64,000 nt of DNA from Streptomyces sp. NBC_01306. GTDB lineage: Bacteria > Actinomycetota > Actinomycetes > Streptomycetales > Streptomycetaceae. The stretch is taken from assembly GCF_026340465.1 (NCBI RefSeq), contig NZ_JAPEPC010000001.1, positions 124,001-188,000 of the forward strand, written 5' to 3'. The notes beneath the pieces are model-generated. The model ran no database searches, was not told where the DNA came from, and saw only the letters and a program-made list of their open reading frames with translations. The position numbers and the translations under genes are program-made. Below, one piece after another: positions 42,860-50,361 of this stretch. Numbering within the stretch: position 1 is the stretch's first letter; each line of letters opens with the position of its first letter.

Positions 42860-45243
42860 CCTTCGTCCCTTCCGTCGTGTGCGTCCGGTCCGGCCGGGAC
42901 GGGTGCGCCCGGGACCCGGAGCCCCGCGCGGGCACGCGCGAGGCGGGCCTGCGGCAGCTGCGGCGGAACGCAGGACAGATAGTCGATGCCTGCCGCGGTC
43001 AGGAAGCGGACCGCGGCCGGGTCGCTCGCGTGCTCGCCGCAGACACCGATCGAAAGCTCCGGCTTGACGGCTCGCGCGGCGGTGATCGCGCTGCTGATCA
43101 GTCCGCCCACCCCACTCGCGTCCCAGCGTTCCAGCGGTGAGTCGTCCACGATACCCAACTCGATGTAGCGGGGAAGCAGTTCACGGTCGGCATCGTCCCG
43201 CGAGAGACCCCACACCAGGGACGTCAGATCGTTGGTGCCGAGAGAGAGGAAGTCGGCGCGGGCCGCCAGCTCGCCCGCGAGCAGCGCGGACCGCGGTGTC
43301 TCGATCATCACGCCCAGCGGGATCCGGGGGCGGTCGGGGGCGTGCCCCGCCGCCGCGAGTACTCCGTCCAGGATCCGCCTGACCGCGTCGGCCTCAGCGG
43401 GTGTGCTGACCATCGGCACCAGAACCTCGGGCCGGGGGTCGGCGCCGTCCCGGCGCAGGCCGTCGGTGGCTGCGACGAGCGAGCGCAACTGCGTCGCGGT
43501 GAGGTCGGGCATCAGCAGTCCCAGACGTACACCCCGTACTCCGAGCATCGGGTTCCGCTCCCCCAGTTCCCGTGTCACGGCGAGCCGTTCGGGGTCGGGG
43601 CCCGGCCGGCCAAGGGCTCGGGCGACGGCCTCCTGCGCGGTCAGCTCGGCCAGATCCGGCAGGAATTCATGGCGGGGCGGGTCCAGCAGGCGGACGGTGA
43701 CGGGCAGCCCGTCCATGGCGGCGAGGATCCGGGTGAACTCCTCGCGCAGCCAGCTCCCGAGGGCGTGCAGCGCCTCCTTGGACTCGGGCCCCGGCGCAGC
43801 GAGCAGCACCCGCTCCAGCAGGGGCTGGCGGTCGCCGAGAAACATGTGCTCGATACGGCACAGACCGATCCCGGCCGCTCCGGCCTCCCGGCCGCGCCTG
43901 GCGTCGGCGGCGTTGTCGGCGTTGGCCCGCAGACCGGGTCCGGTCACGGCGTCGGCCTGCGTCAGCAGCCATGCGGCGGCGTCCGTGACCTCCGGGCCGG
44001 ACCGGGTGCCGGAGGCCGGGGTGCGCAGGCCCCGGTGGACGGCGCCGGCGCCGCCGTCCACGGTGACCGGGTCGCCGTCGGCGATGACCGGGCCGTCGCC
44101 GGCGCGCAGGGTGCGCCGGCCGGCGTCCACGGCGGAGTGCGCGAGCGCCGTGACACAGGGGCGGCCGAGCCCCCGTGCGACCACCGCGGCGTGGGAGGTC
44201 CGGCCGCCGCGTTCGGTCACGACGGCCGAGGCCGCGAGGAGCCCCGGAAGATCCTCCGGCCGTGATTCACGCAGTACGAGGACGGGGTCCTGCCCCTTCT
44301 CCCGCAGGGCCACCGCATCGGCTGCGGAGAACACGGCCACTCCGGCGGCCACGCCGGGTGAGACGCCGATTCCGGTGACCGCGGGCGGGCTCCCGGCGAG
44401 CCGGACGGCAGGCGACAGGGCGTCCGAGAGCGTCGTTGTGTCCACCCGGGCCAGCGCCTCCGGGCCGCTGAGCCGGCCGGCGCGGCCCGCGTCGGCGACG
44501 GAACGCAGCAGGGCCGCGCCGGTGAGCCGTGCGGGGCGTACAGCGAGGACGTACGGGTGGCCGTGGTCCACGACGAACTCCACCCGGACCGGGCGGCCGA
44601 CGCGTTCCTCGGCGGCGCCCACCACCGCGGCGAGCTCCGCGCCCCACGGTTCCCGCGTGACCAGGGAGGCGAGGCTCTCGCCGCCGCGCGTCAGGAGTTG
44701 CCGCCCGGCCCCTCCCGGCCGGTAGCTGCCGCTGACCCCCGGTTCGCCGGTCTCCGGGTCCCGTGAGTACGCCAGGCCGGTGCCGCTGCGGGGGCCGGAG
44801 CCCTGAGGCATGACGGTGAGCACGACGGGCACGACCGGTTCGCGCCGCCGGGGTCCGGCCTGCGCACGGACCGCCGCCACGGTCTGACCGATCGCCGTTT
44901 CCGGCTGCTCCCCCGCCAGCCGGGTGCGCAGTTCCGCACGCCATGCGCGGACGGACCGTTCCCCGGAACAGGCCACGAACCAGGGCGCGTTCGCCTCCGT
45001 CAGTCCGATGTGGAACAGGCGCTCCTCAGGCCGGTCCAGCGGATGCGCGGAGAGGAGGACCGGATCCACCGCCGCACCGAACCTGCGGCCGGGGTCGAGC
45101 GCCGCGACAGCAGCGCACACGGCCTCCTCGTCGGCGTCCGGAGGCAGCACGGCGTGCGGAGGCACCGGCATTCCGAGAAGTGCCGGATCGATGAATTCGC
45201 TCCCGAGCGGCTGATGATGCGAAGGTCCCGACATGCCGAGCAC
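42856..45243 (-). CDS. Pyruvate-phosphate-dikinase-like protein with eroded ATP-grasp
   Basis: A 795-residue protein related to PPDK. The N-terminal ATP-grasp is shortened: [13 protein letters not shown] and [15 protein letters not shown] are recognisable. The ATP-binding RSG of PPDK reads SAH here, the QGEDVVAG loop is lost, and LQTRxGKR has become LAVRPARLT. The phospho-histidine domain is intact ([19 protein letters not shown], His351), as is the PEP/pyruvate TIM barrel with [12 protein letters not shown] (Cys735). It should still handle PEP through His351, but ATP use is doubtful. The GTG at 45243 with GGAGGT six bases upstream is the best start. It follows the small peptide gene by 33 bases and overlaps the exporter ATPase gene. 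Confidence 0.85.
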   Translation of the reverse strand: MLGMSGPSHHQPLGSEFIDPALLGMPVPPHAVLPPDADEEAVCAAVAALDPGRRFGAAVDPVLLSAHPLDRPEERLFHIGLTEANAPWFVACSGERSVRAWRAELRTRLAGEQPETAIGQTVAAVRAQAGPRRREPVVPVVLTVMPQGSGPRSGTGLAYSRDPETGEPGVSGSYRPGGAGRQLLTRGGESLASLVTREPWGAELAAVVGAAEERVGRPVRVEFVVDHGHPYVLAVRPARLTGAALLRSVADAGRAGRLSGPEALARVDTTTLSDALSPAVRLAGSPPAVTGIGVSPGVAAGVAVFSAADAVALREKGQDPVLVLRESRPEDLPGLLAASAVVTERGGRTSHAAVVARGLGRPCVTALAHSAVDAGRRTLRAGDGPVIADGDPVTVDGGAGAVHRGLRTPASGTRSGPEVTDAAAWLLTQADAVTGPGLRANADNAADARRGREAGAAGIGLCRIEHMFLGDRQPLLERVLLAAPGPESKEALHALGSWLREEFTRILAAMDGLPVTVRLLDPPRHEFLPDLAELTAQEAVARALGRPGPDPERLAVTRELGERNPMLGVRGVRLGLLMPDLTATQLRSLVAATDGLRRDGADPRPEVLVPMVSTPAEADAVRRILDGVLAAAGHAPDRPRIPLGVMIETPRSALLAGELAARADFLSLGTNDLTSLVWGLSRDDADRELLPRYIELGIVDDSPLERWDASGVGGLISSAITAARAVKPELSIGVCGEHASDPAAVRFLTAAGIDYLSCVPPQLPQARLARARAGLRVPGAPVPAGPDAHDGRDEG

Positions 45244-45276
45244 GTCGGGACCTCCGGCTGCGCCAACTCTCAACTT

Positions 45277-45423
45277 CTACAGGGCCCGCACGCCGTCGGC
45301 GTGAACACCCAGCAGATATACGCGGTCTTCAAGGGCTTCGGCTTCTTCCGGCGCGAGCGGAGAGAAGTCGAGTTCCGTCAGGTCATCGGTCTCGTTCGTG
45401 GTCTCACTCGTGATTTTGGCCAT
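45277..45423 (-). CDS. 48-residue leader-like peptide, candidate RiPP precursor
   Basis: A short acidic peptide too small for usual gene calls. It begins MAKITSETTNETDDLTELDF, continues with SPLAPEEAEALEDR and ends in VYLLGVHADGVRAL. The Thr/Asp/Glu-rich first part followed by an amphipathic Leu/Glu helix resembles RiPP leaders. The last 14 residues are hydrophobic with Gly, His and Arg and could be the core; there is no Cys. It is first in the leftward operon, 33 bases before the dikinase-like gene. No Shine-Dalgarno is seen, but TAGTCT ends seven bases before the ATG, so the message may be leaderless. It could instead be a small partner of the dikinase-like protein. Confidence 0.55.
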   Translation of the reverse strand: MAKITSETTNETDDLTELDFSPLAPEEAEALEDRVYLLGVHADGVRAL

Positions 45424-45753
45424 GCGCGGAAGACTATGGGAGTCAACCGAGCGTTCATCAGACGGACCTCAGCCATCTTCGGACCGCACCGTTCCCGTCG
45501 TTCCCATTCCGTGCTCGCGGCGCAGGCCCGGACTGTCGAACGAGGCCGGAAGGAGGTGGGCCCGTGGCCCTCCGATTCCTGAACGCGCAGGCGGAGCAAC
45601 GGACATGAAGAGCGATCATGGCTGATTTTGATAGGGCGCCCAGTGCCCGTACGTACGGCTGGGGCTACCGGGCCGCCCCCGGGGTCAGCCGCCCGGCGTC
45701 GCGGTCTCCGGCACTGCACTGCCGGGGGTGGCCGCTTGATACTCTTTCCGGTC
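45424..45753. other. Divergent intergenic region of the peptide and CoaD-like genes
   Basis: 330 bases that hold the micro-ORF at 45564, a CCGGCA/TGCCGG hairpin at about 45708-45725, and the putative leaderless promoter of the peptide gene next to 45423. No further gene is supported. Confidence 0.4.
45564..45608 (+). CDS. 14-residue micro-ORF with perfect ribosome-binding site
   Basis: AAGGAGGT, the full anti-16S match, lies seven bases before a GTG that opens VALRFLNAQAEQRT and a stop. The stop overlaps the ATG of a second tiny frame, MKSDHG (45605-45625). It lies in the divergent leader between the peptide gene and coaD-like gene. It may be a leader peptide for coaD-like expression, a tiny signal, or chance. 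Confidence 0.3.
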   Translation: MALRFLNAQAEQRT

Positions 45754-46230
45754 ATGCGAGCCCTCTTCCCAGGATCCTTCGACCCGGTCACCCAAGGGCA
45801 CCAGGACGTACTCCGGCGCGCTGCCCTCCTGTTCGACGAGGTCGTCGTGTGCGTGATGTTCAATGCGAACAAAACCGGCCGCTTCCCCGTCGAGGAACGG
45901 CTGGTCCGGCTCCGCGCGGCAGCGACTGACTTGAGCAACGTCACGGTTGACTCCCACACCGGCGGCCTGCTGGTCGACTACTGCCACCGAGCCGGAATCG
46001 ACGTCGTCATCCGCGGAGTCCGCGGCGTTCCCGACCTGGACTACGAAATGCCGATGGCCCGCATGAACCACGAACTGGCCGGAGTCGAAACGTTCTTCCT
46101 CCCGGCAGACCCCGCCCTGGCGCACATCTCCTCCACCCTCGTGACCACGATGAGTCAACAGGACCGTGTACCGAACAGTGATGTGAGCGAACTTCTTCCG
46201 ACAAGTGGGGGCGGCAGCGAGGGCCCCTGA
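45754..46230 (+). CDS. Pantetheine-phosphate adenylyltransferase paralogue (CoaD-like)
   Basis: A 158-residue nucleotidyltransferase: MRALFPGSFDPVTQGHQDVL with the TxGH motif (His16), VIRGVRGVPDLDYEMPMARMN, and a late ISSTLVTTMS where CoaD has ISSSxVR. CoaD joins 4'-phosphopantetheine and ATP to dephospho-CoA. In Streptomyces the housekeeping coaD usually lies near rsmD and recG, so this copy, beside a RiPP-like operon, is likely a second specialised paralogue. The altered ISST motif and low-homology C-terminus leave room for another substrate. No good ribosome-binding site precedes the ATG at 45754. Confidence 0.8.
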   Translation: MRALFPGSFDPVTQGHQDVLRRAALLFDEVVVCVMFNANKTGRFPVEERLVRLRAAATDLSNVTVDSHTGGLLVDYCHRAGIDVVIRGVRGVPDLDYEMPMARMNHELAGVETFFLPADPALAHISSTLVTTMSQQDRVPNSDVSELLPTSGGGSEGP

Positions 46231-46256
46231 GAGGGTGTCGGCACGCCGTCCGGGCG

Positions 46257-46736
46257 TCAGCCGCCCGCGAGGGAGGTCGACCGGACGGCCGCCGCTGCCC
46301 GCTTGCGCCGCCTGCGCAACAGCACGACGACGAGCGCGAAGACCTGGAGCACGAGTTCCACGCCCGGCAGGTCGGCGGTCGTCTCCGAGTGGACGTGTCC
46401 GGTGTGGCGGATCGTGCCGGCGGGCCGGCCGTCGTCACCTGTCATGGTGTACTCACGGCTTGCCGCCGCGGTCTGCCGGAACGGGATGACCCGCCCGGAG
46501 CACGTCATGTTCCAGCTTCGGCGCACCCGGTCCGTGGTCGCGACGACGGTCCCGTCGGAGTCGAGCAGTTCGTAGACACCACTGAAGCGGTGAGTGCGGA
46601 CGAGGTAGCCGGCCCCGCGCAGTGTGAACCGCGCGCCGATGCTGCCTCTGCTCAACGAGAACGCCGTCAGCGCCCGGCCGCCCTCGGTGAGCTCGTACTC
46701 CTGGCTCGGCAGATGGATCCTCTTCGCGTGCAACAT
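46257..46736 (-). CDS. Small protein with LURP-like beta domain and C-terminal membrane helix
   Basis: A 159-residue protein. The first 120 residues alternate beta-strands (GAGYLVRTHRFSGVYELLDS, VIPFRQTAAASREYTM) in a way that recalls LURP-one/tubby-like folds. A hydrophobic helix near residue 130 (LVLQVFALVVVLL) is followed by a very basic stretch RRRRKR, so it may be anchored in the membrane. Function unknown; the family call is tentative. Confidence 0.55.
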   Translation of the reverse strand: MLHAKRIHLPSQEYELTEGGRALTAFSLSRGSIGARFTLRGAGYLVRTHRFSGVYELLDSDGTVVATTDRVRRSWNMTCSGRVIPFRQTAAASREYTMTGDDGRPAGTIRHTGHVHSETTADLPGVELVLQVFALVVVLLRRRRKRAAAAVRSTSLAGG

Positions 46737-46925
46737 GACCTCATCGCACCATCGATGCACCGGCCGGACCCATGCCATGTGTCATGCATGACCGGGTGAC
46801 AACCCGAACGGGAGCGCCGATCACGGGCGGGCCATGCTTGTCTCCATGACCCGTGCATCACTTCGATCCATGCGTCGCCTCCCCCGGCCGCCGCTTGTGC
46901 GCCCCTGCCGCAGCCGGGCCGTAAC

Positions 46926-48122
46926 ATGACCGACGTGGGTGTACGCGATCCGGACGAGTTCTCCGCCGGCCAGTGGCCGGACTGGGGTTTCTGGAAGGAC
47001 CAGCCGGGCAGCACCCGGGGCCGCGTGGCCGTCGCCACGGCGACGGCGCTGGCCTCCCTCACCTTGATCGCACGGGCCGAGGACATCGCGCACGGCTCCA
47101 GGCCTCCCCTGCTCACCTCGCTCACCGTTGGCCTCGTCGCCTGCTACGGCATCGGCTGCATGCTGGCGCCCTGGTACGGACCGGTGGCGCTGCGCCGGGG
47201 ACGCGTCGCCATCGTGGCCATGATGTTCCTGCTCGGGGCGGCACCCGCGGTGCTTCTCGCGTCGCCGTCCTACCTGACCGATCTGACCTATGCCCTCGCG
47301 ATCGGACTCATGCTGCTGCCGCTGCGCCATGCGCTGCTGCTCGGCCTCGTCACGGTGCTGGGGCAGATCGTCTGGATGCGTCTCGTCCAGGGCGAGGTGG
47401 CCTGGGCGCAGGTGGCCATCCTCGTCGGCGTGACCGCGGCACTCGGCACCGTCTTCGCGCTCAACTTCACGATCGGTCACCTGCGGGCCGCGCGCGAGCA
47501 GGTCAAGAGACTGGCCGTGAACGAGGAACGGGCACGGGTCGCCCGGGACATGCACGACGTCCTCGGCCACAGCCTCTCCACGATGACCGTCAAACTGGGG
47601 CTGACGCGGCGCATCCTGGAGTCCACCGGAGATGTGGCCCTCGCCGTCGGCCAGGTCACCGAGCTGGAGAACATGGCGCGTACGGCGCTGTCCGACATCC
47701 GGGCCACCATTTCGGACTACCGCACCCTGTCGCTGGACAGCGAGCTCGCCGGCGCCCGTATGGCGCTGCGTGCCGCCGGTGTACGGGCCGACCTGCCCGC
47801 TGCGACTGACGCCGTACACGCCGAGCTGCGCGAGGTGTTCGGCTACGTCGTGCGGGAGGCGGCCACCAACGTGCTGCGGCACTCCGACGCCGAACTGTGC
47901 ACGGTCCGCATCGGACCCGACTGGGTCGAGGTCACCGACAACGGCAGTTCCGCCGGCGAAGCGAGCGCCGGGAACGGTCTCACCGGTCTCACCGAAAGAC
48001 TGGCCGCCGTATCGGGCACCCTCGAACACGGGCCTGCCCCCGGCGGCGGGTTCCGGGTCGTCGCCCGCGGACCGGCCCCGGCGACCCACCTCGCACCCTC
48101 GCAGGAAGCCGAGCCCACATGA
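46926..48122 (+). CDS. Two-component sensor histidine kinase, NarL/DesK type
   Basis: A 398-residue membrane kinase. Four to six hydrophobic helices fill residues 35-185, then HisKA_3 with the phospho-acceptor His210 in ARDMHDVLGHSLSTM, and an HATPase_c domain with REAATNVLRHSDA (N box), VTDNGSSAGEASAGNGLTGL (D/G boxes). The signal is not known. Its stop overlaps the start of the response regulator (ATGA). Confidence 0.92.
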   Translation: MTDVGVRDPDEFSAGQWPDWGFWKDQPGSTRGRVAVATATALASLTLIARAEDIAHGSRPPLLTSLTVGLVACYGIGCMLAPWYGPVALRRGRVAIVAMMFLLGAAPAVLLASPSYLTDLTYALAIGLMLLPLRHALLLGLVTVLGQIVWMRLVQGEVAWAQVAILVGVTAALGTVFALNFTIGHLRAAREQVKRLAVNEERARVARDMHDVLGHSLSTMTVKLGLTRRILESTGDVALAVGQVTELENMARTALSDIRATISDYRTLSLDSELAGARMALRAAGVRADLPAATDAVHAELREVFGYVVREAATNVLRHSDAELCTVRIGPDWVEVTDNGSSAGEASAGNGLTGLTERLAAVSGTLEHGPAPGGGFRVVARGPAPATHLAPSQEAEPT

Positions 48123-48724
48123 TCCGTGTCCTGCTGGCCGACGACCAGGCACTCGTACTCGGCGCTCTTGCGGCCGTGCTCCGGCTGGAGCCCGACATCG
48201 ACGTGGTCGCCGAGGTCGGCACCGGCACCGAGGTGCTGGCCGCCGCGCGGCGGACCTCGCCCGACATCGCGCTGCTCGACGTCCAGATGCCCGGCCGGGA
48301 CGGCCTGGCCGTCACCGCCGATCTCCAACAGGCGCTGCCCGGCTGCCGCACCATCATCTGCACGACCTTCAGCCGGCCCGGCTACCTCTCGCGGGCGATG
48401 TCCGCGGGCGCGTCCGGGTACGTCGTGAAGGACTCCCCGCCCGAACAACTGGTTGATGCGATCCGCCGCGTCCACGCCGGCCTGCGCTTCGTGGATCCCG
48501 CCCTGGCCGCGGAAGCACTGGCCGGCGGGGCGAGCCCGCTGACCGGGCGCGAGGCGGACGTGCTGCGCGCCGCCGCCGAGGGGGGCACCGTGGCCGACAT
48601 CGCCAGGGAGCTCCGGCTGTCCCAGGGCACCGTGCGCAATCACCTGTCGTCGGCGATCGGCAAGACTCAGGCCCGCACCCGCGCCGAGGCGGCCCGGCTC
48701 GCCGAGGCCAACGGCTGGCTGTGA
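48119..48724 (+). CDS. NarL/LuxR-type response regulator
   Basis: A 201-residue regulator: receiver domain with the phospho-acceptor Asp54 in IALLDVQMPGRDG, the conserved Lys in YVVKDSPPEQL, and a LuxR HTH (LTGREADVLRAAAEGGTV, LSQGTVRNHLSSAIGKTQ). It is translationally coupled to the kinase. Target genes are not apparent here. Confidence 0.93.
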   Translation: MIRVLLADDQALVLGALAAVLRLEPDIDVVAEVGTGTEVLAAARRTSPDIALLDVQMPGRDGLAVTADLQQALPGCRTIICTTFSRPGYLSRAMSAGASGYVVKDSPPEQLVDAIRRVHAGLRFVDPALAAEALAGGASPLTGREADVLRAAAEGGTVADIARELRLSQGTVRNHLSSAIGKTQARTRAEAARLAEANGWL

Positions 48725-48832
48725 CCGCTGCGCCGTCCGGCCGGACGCGGCGGCCTTGATTGCGGCCGGACCCCTCGGTACGACAACAGCTTCCAAGTGC
48801 CGCAATCCGTACCGCAGTTCGCCCGGACCGGC

Positions 48833-48881
48833 AGCGGGCGGGTAGGGACCGGGACCGGCTCCCGGTCCCCACCCGCCCGCT
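48833..48881. terminator. Long bidirectional hairpin terminator
   Basis: AGCGGGCGGGT (48833-48843) pairs with ACCCGCCCGCT (48871-48881), and GGGACCGGGA (48845-48854) pairs with TCCCGGTCCC (48860-48869), leaving one A/C mismatch and a 5-base loop. It sits between the convergent response-regulator and DoxX genes. Confidence 0.75.
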
Positions 48882-48896
48882 GATGGCTCAGCCCTG

Positions 48897-49448
48897 TTAC
48901 GCCCCGGCGCCCGGAACCGCTTCGGCCTCGGCCTTCGCCCTGGCGGCCTGGGCCTTGTTCCGCTTGCTGACCACCGCGGCGCTCGCGACCGCGCTTCCGG
49001 CGAAGGCCAGGGCGAGCATCCATGGCCGGTCGAAGCGGCGGCCGGTGGCGTGGTCGAGGGAGTAGCGTCCGGCGCCCGCGACACCGATGGCGGCCGCGGT
49101 GAAGCCGAGGAACGCCGGGTACTCGTAGCCGCCCGACTGGGCGAAGAATCCGGCGGGCGCGTGGACGGCCACCGCTCCCGCCATGGTGCCCGCGACGGCG
49201 GCGCCCGCGACGGGTGTGCCGAGGCCCAGCGCCAGCATCGCCCCGCCGCCCGCCTCGCCGAGGCCCGCGGCGACCGCGTTCCGGTGTCCCGGCAGGAAGC
49301 CCATGTGTTCCATCCCCGCCGCGGTCCCCGCGAGCCCGCCGCCGCCGAACCAGCCGAACAGCTTCTGCGAACCGTGTGCGACGAGCACCGCCCCGGTACC
49401 GGCCCGCAGGGCGAGCAGTCCGAGGTCGTGTCGGTTGATGCAGGTCAT
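48897..49448 (-). CDS. DoxX-family membrane protein
   Basis: A 183-residue protein with four helices and DoxX marks (LGLLALRAGTGAVLVAHGSQKLFGWFGG cut at the first helix, GLGEAGGGAMLALGLGTPV, NPxGFF-like HAPAGFFAQSGGYEYP). GGAG seven bases before the ATG at 49448. The family is linked to thiosulfate or oxidative-stress functions, but most members are unassigned. C-terminal Ala/Lys/Glu tail. Confidence 0.85.
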   Translation of the reverse strand: MTCINRHDLGLLALRAGTGAVLVAHGSQKLFGWFGGGGLAGTAAGMEHMGFLPGHRNAVAAGLGEAGGGAMLALGLGTPVAGAAVAGTMAGAVAVHAPAGFFAQSGGYEYPAFLGFTAAAIGVAGAGRYSLDHATGRRFDRPWMLALAFAGSAVASAAVVSKRNKAQAARAKAEAEAVPGAGA

Positions 49449-49649
49449 CGCATGTCTCCAGATCTGTGGCAGCGGATCAGCGGCGACGGCCGCCCGCGGG
49501 GCAGCCGGAGCGGTCCCGGTGGCGGACGTACGTACCCCCACTCTCCCCGCCCCGTACGGCCCGCCCGCACCCGGGTTGGTCCATTCGGGTGAAGCCGCAG
49601 GTCACCGCCGCACACTCCGGCGCTCGGCCGCCCTCATAGGGTGAGGCCC

Positions 49650-50327
49650 ATGGAGACACCCGCCGATGAGACGGCAGCCCGCGCGGTCCAGGACGAACTA
49701 CGCACCCGGGTGGTGCTGGACGAGCCGGGTCCCGCCCCGGGCACCGGACTGATCACCGGTGTCGATGTGGCGTACGACGACGAGCGGGACGTGGTCGCCG
49801 CCGCCGCTGTGGTGCTCGACGCCGCGACGCTGGCGGTGGTGGACGAGGCCACCGCGGTGGGCCGGGTGACGTTCCCGTACGTACCCGGACTGCTCGCGTT
49901 CCGGGAGATCCCGACCGTACTGGCGGCTCTCGAAGCGCTCTCCACCGAACCCGGTCTTGTCGTCTGTGACGGGTACGGGCTGGCGCACCCGCGGCGGTTC
50001 GGCCTCGCCAGTCATCTGGGGGTGCTGACCGGCCTGCCGGTGATCGGTGTGGCGAAGAACCCCTTCGCCTTCTCGTACGAGCAGCCGGGCGTCCGGCGCG
50101 GTGCGGAGGCGCCGCTGCTGGCCGATGACGGTGAGGAGGTGGGCCGGGCGCTGCGTACCCAGGACGGGGTCAAGCCGGTCTTCGTGTCCGTGGGCCACCG
50201 GGTCTCCATCGGCAACGCCTGCGCCCACACACTGCGGCTCTCCCCCGGCTACCGGCTGCCGGAGTCCACCCGGCGCGCCGACGCGCTCTGCCGGCGGGCG
50301 CTGCGCGAGGCAGTGGCGTCACCCTGA
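49650..50327 (+). CDS. nfi: Endonuclease V
   Basis: A 225-residue DNA repair enzyme that cuts near deaminated bases such as inosine. Motifs: ITGVDVAYDDERD with the catalytic Asp, YVPGLLAFREIP, VVCDGYGLAHPRRFGLASHLG and GVAKNPF, then KPVFVSVGHRVSI. ATG at 49650 chosen; GTG at 49641 is also in frame. It stands alone. Confidence 0.92.
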   Translation: METPADETAARAVQDELRTRVVLDEPGPAPGTGLITGVDVAYDDERDVVAAAAVVLDAATLAVVDEATAVGRVTFPYVPGLLAFREIPTVLAALEALSTEPGLVVCDGYGLAHPRRFGLASHLGVLTGLPVIGVAKNPFAFSYEQPGVRRGAEAPLLADDGEEVGRALRTQDGVKPVFVSVGHRVSIGNACAHTLRLSPGYRLPESTRRADALCRRALREAVASP

Positions 50328-50361
50328 CGCACTGCTCCGGGCCGGTCGCCCGCCGGCCGGC

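Noticed and set aside
45243..45273. TTG start at 45273 for the dikinase-like gene
   Set aside because: The GTG at 45243 has GGAGGT at ideal spacing; the TTG has none.
45436..45582. 48-codon plus-strand ORF opposite the promoter of the peptide gene
   Set aside because: Arg/Ser-rich, no ribosome-binding site, overlaps the better supported micro-ORF signal.
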